A stretch of 31,538 nucleotides of DNA. Origin: Streptomyces sp. NRRL F-5630. GTDB lineage: Bacteria > Actinomycetota > Actinomycetes > Streptomycetales > Streptomycetaceae. The stretch lies in contig NZ_JOGO01000099.1 of assembly GCF_000719475.1 (NCBI RefSeq), positions 1 through 31,538 of the forward strand. Reading direction: 5' to 3'. Positions 1 to 7,290 of the stretch are shown here, piece by piece. A model generated the notes under the pieces. The model had not been told where the DNA came from. It saw only the letters and a list, made by a program, of their open reading frames with translations, and did not search any database. Every line of letters starts with the position of its first letter. Position 1 is the stretch's first letter. The translations under genes and the position numbers were made by a program.

Positions 1-310
1 CGGCGTGTGCCTCCGTCCCGCCCCCGTCCCCCGCGCCCGCAATCCGCCCCGTATCCCCTCGCCCCGGTACGTGATCCTCCTCACTCGTACCGCAGAACGG
101 AAAGGTAATTCCGTCAGACGGTAGAAATCGGCGTCCCCGAGCCGCAAAACTGTCGTAACCGCCGCACGCGGACCCGTAAGGGCTGTAGGGAGGGTATTCG
201 CGCCTACTCGCCGGTAGGTGCGACGATCGGACCGCACGTCCGGCGGGTCGCCGTGCACCACGGGTCACGACCGGTCGCGAAGAAATACCAGGTGGAAAGA
301 GGAAGTCGGC
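1..310. other. upstream region of the malic enzyme gene
   Basis: No convincing gene is seen here. The stretch is slightly less GC-rich around 95-150 and presumably holds the promoter of the malic enzyme gene. A short inverted repeat (ACGGAA at 97-102, TTCCGT at 109-114) could be an operator or hairpin. A ribosome binding site (GAGGAAG-like) lies just before the ATG at 311. No regulator can be assigned. Confidence 0.4.
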
Positions 311-1765
311 ATGGCTACGGCGCCCAGCGTCTCCTACTCGATGACGGTCCGTCTCGAGGTGCCCGCGAGCGGTACGGCGGTCTCCCAGCTCACGACGGCT
401 GTCGAGTCCTCCGGGGGCTCGGTGACGGGTCTCGACGTGACGGCTTCGGGCCACGAGAAGCTCCGTATCGACGTCACCATCGCCGCCTCCTCCACGGCGC
501 ACGCCGACGAGATCGTCAGCAAGCTGCGGGGCATCGAGGGCGTGACCCTCGGCAAGGTCTCGGACCGTACGTTCCTCATGCACCTCGGCGGCAAGATCGA
601 GATGCAGTCCAAGCACCCCATCCGCAACCGTGACGACCTCTCCATGGTCTACACGCCGGGCGTGGCGCGGGTCTGCATGGCGATCGCCGACAACCCCGAG
701 GACGCCCGCCGCCTGACGATCAAGCGCAACTCGGTCGCCGTCGTCACCGACGGCTCCGCCGTGCTCGGCCTCGGCAACATCGGCCCGAAGGCCGCGCTGC
801 CCGTCATGGAGGGCAAGGCGGCGCTCTTCAAGCGCTTCGCGGGCATCGACGCGTGGCCGCTGTGCCTCGACACGCAGGACACGGACGCGATCGTCGAGAT
901 CGTCAAGGCGATCGCCCCGGGCTTCGCGGGCATCAACCTGGAGGACATCTCCGCGCCGCGCTGCTTCGAGATCGAGGCCCGCCTGCGCGAGGCGCTCGAC
1001 ATCCCGGTCTTCCACGACGACCAGCACGGCACCGCGATCGTCGTGCTCGCCGCGCTCACCAACGCGCTGCGCGTCGTGGGCAAGAAGATCGAGGACGTAC
1101 GCGTCGTCATGTCGGGCGCGGGGGCCGCCGGTACGGCGATCCTCAAGCTCCTCCTCGCCGCCGGGGCCGAGCGCGCCGTCGTCGCCGACATCCACGGCGT
1201 CGTCCACTCCGGGCGGTCGGACCTCGTCGACGCGGCGCCCGACTCGCCGCTGCGCTGGATCGCCGACAACACCAACCCGGAGAACCTCACGGGGACCCTC
1301 AAGGAGGCCGTGCGCGGCGCGGACGTCTTCATCGGCGTCTCGGCCCCCAACGTCCTCGACGGGGACGACGTGGCCGCGATGGCGGACGACGCGATCGTCT
1401 TCGCGCTCGCCAACCCCGACCCCGAGGTGGACCCGGGCGACGCCCGCCGCACCGCCGCCGTCGTCGCCACCGGCCGCTCCGACTTCCCCAACCAGATCAA
1501 CAACGTGTTGGTCTTCCCGGGTGTCTTCCGCGGCCTGCTCGACGCGCAGTCGCGCACCGTCAACACCGACATGATGCTCGCCGCGGCGACCGCGCTCGCC
1601 GATGTCGTGAGCGCCGACGAGCTGAACCGCAACTACATCATCCCCAGCGTCTTCAACGACAAGGTCGCGGGCGCGGTCGCCGGAGCGGTGCGCGACGCCG
1701 CCCGCGCGGCGGGTGAGTCGGCGGAGGGCGCCATGAGCGCCCCCGGCGTTCCCGTCACCGGCTGA
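311..1765 (+). CDS. NAD(P)-dependent malic enzyme with N-terminal ACT domain
   Basis: This enzyme oxidatively decarboxylates L-malate to pyruvate with reduction of NAD(P), a cytosolic link between the TCA cycle and pyruvate. The 484-residue protein starts with an ACT-type domain (about residues 8-85, [11 protein letters not shown]...), often a ligand-sensing module. The malic enzyme domain follows, with the YTPGVARVC segment, the [20 protein letters not shown] catalytic region, [12 protein letters not shown] (metal and substrate binding), FHDDQHGTA and a Rossmann glycine motif [17 protein letters not shown] and [13 protein letters not shown] near the end complete the family signature. The ATG at 311 is chosen over upstream frame extensions because a GAGGAAG ribosome site precedes it and the ACT domain begins soon after. 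It is monocistronic and followed by strong hairpins. In S. coelicolor the homologue is, as I recall, the NAD-type enzyme. Cofactor choice is not certain from sequence alone. Confidence 0.93.
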   Translation: MATAPSVSYSMTVRLEVPASGTAVSQLTTAVESSGGSVTGLDVTASGHEKLRIDVTIAASSTAHADEIVSKLRGIEGVTLGKVSDRTFLMHLGGKIEMQSKHPIRNRDDLSMVYTPGVARVCMAIADNPEDARRLTIKRNSVAVVTDGSAVLGLGNIGPKAALPVMEGKAALFKRFAGIDAWPLCLDTQDTDAIVEIVKAIAPGFAGINLEDISAPRCFEIEARLREALDIPVFHDDQHGTAIVVLAALTNALRVVGKKIEDVRVVMSGAGAAGTAILKLLLAAGAERAVVADIHGVVHSGRSDLVDAAPDSPLRWIADNTNPENLTGTLKEAVRGADVFIGVSAPNVLDGDDVAAMADDAIVFALANPDPEVDPGDARRTAAVVATGRSDFPNQINNVLVFPGVFRGLLDAQSRTVNTDMMLAAATALADVVSADELNRNYIIPSVFNDKVAGAVAGAVRDAARAAGESAEGAMSAPGVPVTG

Positions 1766-1783
1766 ACCGCAGGTCAGAGCGGT

Positions 1784-1814
1784 GTACGGGCCGGTTCCGC
1801 GACCGGGCCCGTAC
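1784..1814. terminator. hairpin after malic enzyme gene
   Basis: A 9-bp perfect stem (GTACGGGCC with GGCCCGTAC) begins 18 bases after the stop codon at 1765. Two extra GC pairs sit near the loop. No T-run follows, as is common in Streptomyces. It is the first of three consecutive hairpins. Confidence 0.6.
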
Positions 1815-1838
1815 GGGGGCACCAGAGCCTTCGGCCGA

Positions 1839-1903
1839 GGCGGTACGGGCGCGGACGGCCCGTACCGCCCGGCGTGGCGTACGTGAGGCGCGCCACGCCG
1901 GGC
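1839..1903. terminator. two adjoining strong hairpins
   Basis: Hairpin A has a 12-bp perfect stem (1839-1850 with 1858-1869, 7-base loop). Hairpin B has a 13-bp perfect stem (1867-1879 with 1891-1903, 11-base loop). They share bases 1867-1869, so they cannot both be fully paired. Together with the hairpin at 1784-1814 they form a terminator cluster between the malic enzyme gene and hup. Confidence 0.55.
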
Positions 1904-2203
1904 ATCGGTCGGCGCCGAGCGGGCAGGCGTACGGTCGGCGCGTCGCGAATCGCCCTCCGGGGACCCGGCACCTAGGGTGTCGGGCACGAGACACGACACG
2001 CCCGCAGTGCCACAGGGGGACCCGGATTGGCGTTCCCGCCGCAGGTGGGGGCAGGATGCCTCTCTGGGCGCGAGGGTCTGTAGAGCAGGACCCGGGTCCG
2101 GGGGACCTCGTGGACCCTGGCAGCATCGGCTTCGCTGTTGCCCAACATGCGGCAACGCCGCGTGGCACGCCTCAACGGCAAGAAGAACACGGGAGTACAC
2201 AAC
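1904..2203 (+). other. hup upstream region and long leader
   Basis: No gene is seen between the terminator cluster and hup. A TTGGCG hexamer at 2027-2032 and CAGGAT at 2052-2057 (19-base spacer) make a plausible housekeeping promoter, which would give a leader of about 140 bases. The leader contains a perfect 12-bp palindrome GGACCCGGGTCC (2088-2099) and a 6-bp hairpin (GTTGCC 2137-2142, GGCAAC 2151-2156). A second TAGGGT box occurs at 1973-1978. A GGGAG ribosome site lies at 2191-2195. Confidence 0.4.
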
Positions 2204-2485
2204 ATGAACCGCAGTGAGCTGGTGGCCGCCCTGGCCGACCGTGCCGAGGTGACCCGTAAGGACGCCGACGCCGTGCTGGCCGCGTTCGCCGAGGTGGTCG
2301 GTGACGTCGTCGCCAAGGGCGACGAGAAGGTCACCATCCCCGGCTTCCTGACCTTCGAGCGCACGCACCGTGCGGCTCGTACGGCTCGCAACCCGCAGAC
2401 GGGTGAGCCGATCCAGATCGCGGCGGGCTACTCCGTGAAGGTGTCGGCGGGCTCCAAGCTGAAGGAAGCGGCGAAGGGCAAGTAA
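2204..2485 (+). CDS. hup: HU-family nucleoid protein
   Basis: This is a small basic histone-like protein that binds and bends DNA as a dimer and compacts the nucleoid. The 93-residue product spans the whole HU fold: the N-terminal helical dimerisation part (MNRSELVAALADRAEVTRKD), the GFLTFERTHRAARTARNPQTG beta-arm entry and a basic C-terminus ending in KGK. It has no long lysine-rich tail, so it is the short HupA type and not the HupS/Hlp type with a histone-like extension. The ATG at 2204 follows GGGAG at 2191-2195 with 8 bases between. An in-frame upstream ATG at 2147 would add residues outside the family. It is monocistronic and convergent with murA. The long structured leader suggests post-transcriptional or growth-phase control, but that is inference. 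Confidence 0.95.
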   Translation: MNRSELVAALADRAEVTRKDADAVLAAFAEVVGDVVAKGDEKVTIPGFLTFERTHRAARTARNPQTGEPIQIAAGYSVKVSAGSKLKEAAKGK

Positions 2486-2493
2486 GTCGCCCC

Positions 2494-2535
2494 GGGTGTG
2501 GGGCGGGTCCCTTTGTGGGGCTCCGCCCCGCACCC
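2494..2535 (+). terminator. hup terminator hairpin
   Basis: GGGTGTGGGGCGG (2494-2506) pairs with CCGCCCCGCACCC (2523-2535): 13 pairs including one G-U, with a 16-base loop. It lies 9 bases after the hup stop codon. Its right arm is part of the dispersed-type element at 2516-2561. Confidence 0.55.
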
Positions 2536-2561
2536 CGCTCCTCAATCGCCGGAGCGGCTTA
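2516..2561. repeat. dispersed Streptomyces-type intergenic element
   Basis: The sequence reads GGGGCTCCGCCCCGCACCCC followed by GCTCCTCAATCGCCGGAGCGG. It contains a 7-bp hairpin (CCGCTCC 2535-2541 with GGAGCGG 2551-2557). From memory, near-identical strings are scattered in many Streptomyces intergenic regions. Only one copy is in this window, so the repeat status rests on recall and not on what is visible here. Confidence 0.4.
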
Positions 2562-2603
2562 GTTTGTGGCCGGGCTCGGTTGTCGGGCGCGGTGCAAAGA
2601 GGC

Positions 2604-2649
2604 AACGTGGAAGGGCGGCCACCCGTACGGGTGGCCGCCCTTCCACGTT
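2604..2649. terminator. perfect 46-bp palindrome between hup and murA
   Basis: Positions 2604-2626 are the exact reverse complement of 2627-2649 (23-bp arms, no spacer, centre GTAC). It begins 7 bases past the murA stop and 118 bases past hup. Being symmetric, it can act in both directions, so it is most likely a bidirectional terminator for these convergent genes. Confidence 0.8.
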
Positions 2650-2655
2650 CTCGCG

Positions 2656-3996
2656 CTACGCCAGGCCCTTGCTGGGCAGCTCCACCTTGGCTCCCAGTTC
2701 CATGAGCTTGTCCATGAAGTTCTCGTAGCCCCGGTTGATCAGGTCGATGCCGTGGACGTGGCTCGTGCCCTGGGCCGCGAGGGCGGCGATGAGGTAGGAG
2801 AAGCCACCGCGCAGGTCGGGGATGACGAGGTCGGCGCCCTGGAGGCGGGTGGGACCCGAGACGACGGCCGAGTGGAGGAAGTTGCGCTGGCCGAAGCGGC
2901 AGTCCGAGCCGCCCAGGCACTCGCGGTAGAGCTGGATCTGGGCGCCCATCTGGTTGAGCGCCGCCGTGAAGCCGAGGCGGGACTCGTAGACCGTCTCGTG
3001 GACGATGGAGAGGCCCGTGGCCTGGGTGAGGGCCACGACGAGAGGCTGCTGCCAGTCGGTCTGGAAACCCGGGTGGACGTCCGTCTCCAGCGCGATCGAG
3101 TGGAGTTTGCCGCCCGGGTGCCAGAAGCGGATGCCGTCGTCGTCGATCTCGAAGGCGCCGCCGACCTTCCGGTACGTGTTGAGGAACGTCATCATCGAGC
3201 GCTGCTGCGCCCCGCGCACATAGATGTTCCCCTCCGTCGCGAGGGCCGCCGAGGCCCAGGAGGCGGCCTCCAGGCGGTCGGCGAGGGCGCGGTGGCGGTA
3301 GCCGCCGAGACGTTCCACACCGGTGATCCGGATGGTCCGGTCGGTGTCCATCGCGATGATGGCGCCCATCTTCTGCAGGACGCAGATGAGGTCCTCGATC
3401 TCGGGCTCCACCGCCGCGTTCGACAGCTCCGTCACGCCCTCGGCGAGCACCGCCGTGAGCAGCACCTGCTCGGTCGCGCCGACCGAGGGGTAGGGCAGGC
3501 GGATCTTGGTGCCGCGCAGGCGCGTGGGCGCCTCCAGGTACTGGCCGTCGGCGCGCTTCTCGATGCGGGCGCCGAACTGGCGCAGCACGTCGAAGTGGAA
3601 GTCGATGGGCCGGCCGCCGATGTCGCAGCCGCCGAGGCCGGGGATGAAGGCGTGGCCCAGGCGGTGCAGCAGGGGGCCGCAGAAGAGGATCGGGATGCGC
3701 GAGGAACCGGCGTGCGCGTCGATGTCGGCGACGTTCGCGCTCTCGACGCGCGTCGGGTCCAGGACCAGCTCGCCCGGCTCCTCGCCGGGGCGCACGGTCA
3801 CGCCGTGGAGCTGGAGCAGACCGCGCACGACCCGGACGTCACGGATGTCGGGCACGTTGCCCAGCGTGCTCGGTTCGCTGCCGAGCAGTGCGGCGACCAT
3901 GGCCTTCGGCACGAGGTTCTTCGCGCCTCGGACCCGGATCTCGCCCTCCAGCGGGGTTCCGCCGTGGACAAGCAGTACATCGTCGGTGACGGTCAT
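2656..3996 (-). CDS. murA: UDP-N-acetylglucosamine 1-carboxyvinyltransferase
   Basis: MurA carries out the first committed step of peptidoglycan synthesis in the cytoplasm: enolpyruvyl transfer from PEP to UDP-GlcNAc. The 446-residue product has the two-lobed EPSP-synthase-like fold. It shows GGTPLEGEIRVRGAKN near the start (catalytic Lys in GAKN) and, at about 120-130, GLGGCDIGGRP with the active-site Cys at residue 124. Mycobacterial enzymes have Asp at this site and resist fosfomycin, so a Cys predicts sensitivity of this enzyme. DVHPGFQTDWQQP is also typical. The ATG at 3996 is chosen because the family begins at MTVTDD. The upstream extension to 4092 is not conserved-looking and no clear ribosome site decides it. 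Streptomyces usually carry a second murA elsewhere. The gene is convergent with hup and divergent from the yqgE-like gene. Confidence 0.95.
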   Translation of the reverse strand: MTVTDDVLLVHGGTPLEGEIRVRGAKNLVPKAMVAALLGSEPSTLGNVPDIRDVRVVRGLLQLHGVTVRPGEEPGELVLDPTRVESANVADIDAHAGSSRIPILFCGPLLHRLGHAFIPGLGGCDIGGRPIDFHFDVLRQFGARIEKRADGQYLEAPTRLRGTKIRLPYPSVGATEQVLLTAVLAEGVTELSNAAVEPEIEDLICVLQKMGAIIAMDTDRTIRITGVERLGGYRHRALADRLEAASWASAALATEGNIYVRGAQQRSMMTFLNTYRKVGGAFEIDDDGIRFWHPGGKLHSIALETDVHPGFQTDWQQPLVVALTQATGLSIVHETVYESRLGFTAALNQMGAQIQLYRECLGGSDCRFGQRNFLHSAVVSGPTRLQGADLVIPDLRGGFSYLIAALAAQGTSHVHGIDLINRGYENFMDKLMELGAKVELPSKGLA

Positions 3997-4092
3997 CGAT
4001 CTCGCGTTCCGGAGGAGGTGGACAGGGCCGAAGCAAAGCGTAATCGCCGTGGGCGGGGGGACGGCGTGCCGGAACGGGACACAAAGCGTCAT

Positions 4093-4121
4093 GAGTTAGC
4101 CACAACACGAACGGTCGTGAA
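4093..4121 (-). promoter_or_regulatory. candidate murA promoter
   Basis: On the minus strand TTCACG (4116-4121) and TAACTC (4093-4098) are separated by 17 bases, about 95 bases before the murA ATG. The hexamers match the housekeeping consensus only partly. Confidence 0.3.
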
Positions 4122-4247
4122 CCAGATGCGGTACGTCACCATCCGCGTGTCGTGCGCGGGGGGCGCCTCCGTGCGCCCTGAGCTGCGGCGGCGAGCCCGG
4201 CATGACCCACTCCCCACCCCGTGCGCCGATGCGGGATCATGGCTGTC

Positions 4248-4820
4248 ATGACCGAGGTGTCCTCGCTCACAGGGCGACTGCTCGTCGCCACACCGGCCCT
4301 CGCGGACCCGAATTTCGCGCGCGCGGTGGTCCTCGTCCTCGACCACGACGCCGAGGGCACCCTCGGCGTGGTCCTCAACCGGCCGACCCCGGTCGGCGTG
4401 GACGACATCCTGGAGGGCTGGGGGTCGCTCGCGGGCGCTCCCGGTGTCGTCTTCGAGGGCGGCCCCGTCTCGCTCGACTCCGCGCTCGGCGTCGCCGTCG
4501 TGCCCGGGGAGCCGGGGGCCCGCACGAGCCCGCTCGGCTGGCGGCGCGTCCACGGCGCGATCGGCCTCGTCGACCTGGAGACCCCGCCCGAACTCCTCGC
4601 CGCCGCGCTCGGCGCCCTGCGCATCTTCGCCGGGTACGCCGGCTGGGGCCCGGGGCAGCTGGACGACGAGCTGGAGGCGGGCGCCTGGTACGTCGTCGAC
4701 GCGGAGCCCGGCGACATATCGGCCGAACGCCCCGAGGCGCTGTGGCGCGAGGTGCTGCGCAGGCAGCGGGGGACGCTGGCGATGATGGCGACGTACCCGG
4801 AGGACGCGAGCCTCAACTGA
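4248..4820 (+). CDS. YqgE/AlgH family protein (UPF0301)
   Basis: This 190-residue protein covers the full YqgE/AlgH family (DUF179), whose biochemical role is unsettled. It shows the family start SSLTGRLLVATPALADPNF, the ARAVVLVLDHD strand, GTLGVVLNRPTP and FEGGPVSLDSALG, then LRIFAGYAGWGPGQLDDEL near residue 140. Three in-frame starts exist (GTG 4221, ATG 4239, ATG 4248). I take 4248 because MTEVSSLTGRLL is the usual beginning of the actinobacterial homologues as I recall them, and the earlier starts lack a good ribosome site. It is divergent from murA and 52 bases upstream of the DUF3039 gene, which probably has its own promoter. AlgH was once called a transcriptional regulator of alginate genes, but nothing DNA-binding is visible. 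Confidence 0.88.
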   Translation: MTEVSSLTGRLLVATPALADPNFARAVVLVLDHDAEGTLGVVLNRPTPVGVDDILEGWGSLAGAPGVVFEGGPVSLDSALGVAVVPGEPGARTSPLGWRRVHGAIGLVDLETPPELLAAALGALRIFAGYAGWGPGQLDDELEAGAWYVVDAEPGDISAERPEALWREVLRRQRGTLAMMATYPEDASLN

Positions 4821-4858
4821 GGGCTCGTGGGCGTTCCCGCCGGAGCGCCCCGCGTGGG

Positions 4859-4864
4859 TACCCT
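4859..4864 (+). promoter_or_regulatory. -10 box for leaderless DUF3039 gene
   Basis: TACCCT fits the TAnnnT pattern and ends 8 bases before the A of ATG 4873, so transcription would start at or next to the start codon. There is no ribosome binding site. No clear -35 box is visible. Confidence 0.4.
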
Positions 4865-4872
4865 TGGAATTT

Positions 4873-5169
4873 ATGAGCACTCTTGAGCCCGAGCGCGGTG
4901 GCAGCACCTCCACCCTTGTCGAACCGGTCCCGCAGACCTCGCACGGCGACGGTGATCACGAGCGGTTCGCCCACTATGTCCAGAAGGACAAGATCATGGC
5001 GAGCGCGCTCGACGGCACGCCCGTCGTCGCCCTGTGCGGGAAGGTCTGGGTGCCCGGCCGCGACCCGAAGAAGTACCCCGTGTGCCCCATGTGCAAGGAG
5101 ATCTACGACTCCATGGGCCCCGGCGGCGACAACAACGGCAAGGACGGCAAGGGCGGCGGCAAGAAGTAG
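4873..5169 (+). CDS. DUF3039 domain protein, putative zinc-binding
   Basis: This is a 98-residue actinobacterial protein of unknown function. After a low-complexity N-terminus (about 1-28) comes the DUF3039 core HERFAHYVQKDKIMASALDG, then LCGKVW and YPVCPMCKEIYD. Cys55, Cys71, Cys74 and His34 could form a zinc site, with CPMC as a knuckle. The last 18 residues are Gly/Lys-rich and probably disordered. The ATG at 4873 is preferred over the in-frame TTG at 4864 because a TACCCT box sits just upstream, suggesting a leaderless message. It follows the yqgE-like gene closely and ends before a strong terminator. The family is found across actinobacteria next to yqgE/murA as I recall. The function is not known. 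Confidence 0.88.
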   Translation: MSTLEPERGGSTSTLVEPVPQTSHGDGDHERFAHYVQKDKIMASALDGTPVVALCGKVWVPGRDPKKYPVCPMCKEIYDSMGPGGDNNGKDGKGGGKK

Positions 5170-5218
5170 CCCCCGGCCCCACGCCCCGTACGGCCAGGGT
5201 CCTCTCCTCATGCACGGA

Positions 5219-5260
5219 CCCCCGCACCACCGCCCCCGCCGGCCGGTGGCGCGGGGGTTT
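5219..5260 (+). terminator. terminator after DUF3039 gene
   Basis: CCCCCGCACCACCG (5219-5232) pairs with CGGTGGCGCGGGGG (5244-5257): 13 of 14 pairs with one A-C mismatch, then TTT. This is one of the few hairpins in the window followed by a short T-run. Confidence 0.7.
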
Positions 5261-5340
5261 CGTGCGTCTCGGCCCCGCAGCGCCCGCCCGTTCCAGGAAC
5301 CCGTCCCGTTCCAGGTCTTCGCATGTCAGTCGCCATCTGG

Positions 5341-5352
5341 TGGACTAGACCT
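5341..5352 (+). promoter_or_regulatory. DasR-like operator (dre) before hexosaminidase
   Basis: TGGACTAGACCT matches the 12-base core of the published DasR consensus TGGTCTAGACCA at 10 positions. It ends one base before the ATG at 5354. DasR is the GntR-family repressor of GlcNAc and chitin metabolism, whose ligand includes glucosamine-6-phosphate. A site here would block initiation or early elongation of an enzyme that releases GlcNAc, so the context fits. The flanking bases do not extend the palindrome. Confidence 0.6.
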
Positions 5353-5353
5353 C

Positions 5354-7063
5354 ATGACTGGACTGGACCACTCGGACCCCCTGCCCGACGCCGCCGCCGA
5401 CGCACGCGCCACCCTCCTCCCCGCCCCCCGCCACGTCCGCGCCGTCCCGGGCGGCAGCCTCCGGCTCGACGCCTCCGCCCGGCTCGAGGCGGGGCCTGGC
5501 ACCGCCACCGCCGCGCGCGCCCTGCGCCGCGACCTCGGCGTGCCGCTCGGACTGGACTTCCCGGAATCCGGGGACGGCCCTGTCGTACGGCTGCGGATCG
5601 AGGAGAGCGCACAGCCCGAGGCGTACGTCCTGACGGTCGACGCCGAAGGCGTCCGGATCACCGGGGGCGGGCCCGCCGGGGTCTACTACGGCGTCCAGAC
5701 GCTCCGCCAGCTCGCCGGACCCGACGCCCTGCGCCGCGCCCCGCTCACCACCGCGGTGCCCACCGTCCCCGGCGCCGCGCCCGGGCCCGTACCGGCGGCC
5801 GGGGCCGAGATCCCGTACACGGAGATCGAGGACGGCCCCCGCTTCGCCTGGCGCGGCCACCTCCTCGACGTCGCCCGCCACTTCCTGCCCAAGGACAGCG
5901 TGCTGCGCACGATCGACCTGCTCGCCGCGCACAAGCTCAACGTCCTGCACTTCCACCTCACCGACGACCAGGGCTGGCGCATCGAGATCAAGCGCTACCC
6001 GAAGCTCATGGAGACCGCCGCCTGGCGGCCCCGCACCAAGCGCGGCCACCGCACCTCCGAGCTGTGGGACGAGACCCCGCACGGCGGCTACTACACGCAG
6101 GACGACCTGCGCGAGATCGTCGCGTACGCCGCCGAGCGGCACGTCACCGTCGTCCCCGAGATCGACGTCCCCGGGCACTCGCAGGCCGCGATCGCCGCGT
6201 ACCCGCACCTCGGCAACTCCGACGTCGTCGACACGGACGCGCTCGGTGTGTGGGAGACCTGGGGCGTCAACCCGAACGTCCTCGCTCCCACCGAAGAGGT
6301 GCTGCGTTTCTACGAGGACGTCCTCACCGAGGTCATCGAGCTCTTCCCGTCCACGTTCTTCCACATCGGCGGGGACGAGTGCCCCAAGGACCAGTGGAAG
6401 GCGTCGGCGACCGCGCAGAAGCGCATCGCGGAACTCGGCGTCGACGGCGAGGACGGGCTCCAGAGCTGGTTCATCCGGCACTTCGACACGTGGCTCACCG
6501 CGCGCGGGCGCCGCCTCATCGGCTGGGACGAGATCCTGGAGGGCGGGCTCGCGCCCGGCGCCACCGTCACCTCCTGGCGCGGCTACTCCGGCGGGATCAC
6601 CGCCGCGCGCGCGGGCCACGACGTCGTCATGTGCCCCGAGCAGCAGGTCTACCTCGACTTCCGGCAGGCGGAGGGCGAGGAGGAGCCCGTCCCGATCGGG
6701 TGGGTGCGGACCATGGAGGACGTCTACCGCTTCGAGCCCGTGCCGCCGGAGCTGACCCCCGAGGAGGCGCGCCACGTGCTCGGCGCGCAGGCCAACTCCT
6801 GGTCCGAGGTGATGGACAGCCAGGACCGCCGCGACTACCAGACCTTCCCGCGCCTCGCCGCGTTCTCCGAGGTCGTCTGGAGCGCGCTGCCCGCCCCCGA
6901 AGCGCGCGACTACGACGACTTCGCGCGGCGCATGGACGCGGCGCACTACGCGCGGCTCGACGCGCTCGGCGTCGCCTACCGGCCGAAGAACGGCCCGAAG
7001 CCCTGGCAGCGGCGCCCCGGCGTCGGCGGCTTCCCGAGGGAGGGCAGGCCGCCGCGCGTGTGA
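5354..7063 (+). CDS. beta-N-acetylhexosaminidase, GH20 family
   Basis: This enzyme removes terminal GlcNAc (or GalNAc) from chitobiose and related glycans. The 569-residue protein has an N-terminal GH20b-type domain (about 22-160, with VRLRIEESA and YYGVQTLRQL). The TIM barrel begins at GPRFAWRGHLLDVARHF (about 161). HFHLTDDQGWRIEIKRYPKL and VPEIDVPGHSQAA line the active site. The catalytic pair is Asp341-Glu342 in FFHIGGDECPKDQW, the Glu being the acid/base and the Asp orienting the substrate acetamido group. No signal peptide is seen: the start MTGLDHSDPL is polar, so this is probably a cytoplasmic enzyme acting on imported chitobiose, or a cell-associated one. The ATG at 5354 directly follows the DasR-like site and no ribosome site precedes it. 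The in-frame extension upstream is not conserved-looking. A large hairpin follows the stop. Confidence 0.93.
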   Translation: MTGLDHSDPLPDAAADARATLLPAPRHVRAVPGGSLRLDASARLEAGPGTATAARALRRDLGVPLGLDFPESGDGPVVRLRIEESAQPEAYVLTVDAEGVRITGGGPAGVYYGVQTLRQLAGPDALRRAPLTTAVPTVPGAAPGPVPAAGAEIPYTEIEDGPRFAWRGHLLDVARHFLPKDSVLRTIDLLAAHKLNVLHFHLTDDQGWRIEIKRYPKLMETAAWRPRTKRGHRTSELWDETPHGGYYTQDDLREIVAYAAERHVTVVPEIDVPGHSQAAIAAYPHLGNSDVVDTDALGVWETWGVNPNVLAPTEEVLRFYEDVLTEVIELFPSTFFHIGGDECPKDQWKASATAQKRIAELGVDGEDGLQSWFIRHFDTWLTARGRRLIGWDEILEGGLAPGATVTSWRGYSGGITAARAGHDVVMCPEQQVYLDFRQAEGEEEPVPIGWVRTMEDVYRFEPVPPELTPEEARHVLGAQANSWSEVMDSQDRRDYQTFPRLAAFSEVVWSALPAPEARDYDDFARRMDAAHYARLDALGVAYRPKNGPKPWQRRPGVGGFPREGRPPRV

Positions 7064-7082
7064 GTCAACCCCGGGGCAGGGA

Positions 7083-7151
7083 GCGGTCCGGGGGAGCGGG
7101 GCGCGGGGCGCGAGGCGCGCCGCGGTCGCGCGCTCCCCGCCACCGGACCGC
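7083..7151. terminator. long GC-rich hairpin after hexosaminidase gene
   Basis: GCGGTCCGG (7083-7091) pairs with CCGGACCGC (7143-7151). GGGAGCG (7092-7098) pairs with CGCTCCC (7131-7137), leaving a 5-base bulge at 7138-7142. It starts 20 bases past the stop codon and is the likely terminator. Confidence 0.55.
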
Positions 7152-7202
7152 CCCGGCCCCGCCCCCACCCCCGCTCCGCACCCGCGCGAAGATGTGCCAG
7201 AG

Positions 7203-7233
7203 TTGCCACGTCCGGCCCGTGACGACGTACCGT
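7203..7233 (+). promoter_or_regulatory. candidate promoter of molybdenum hydroxylase operon
   Basis: TTGCCA (7203-7208) and TACCGT (7228-7233) are 19 bases apart, 57 bases upstream of the TTG start at 7291. The spacing is long for a housekeeping promoter. An AAGGGG ribosome site follows at 7277-7282. Confidence 0.35.
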
Positions 7234-7290
7234 ACGGCAGCACAGGCCACAGGCGGGACACGTCCGGGGCAACGGGAAGGGGCAGCCGCT

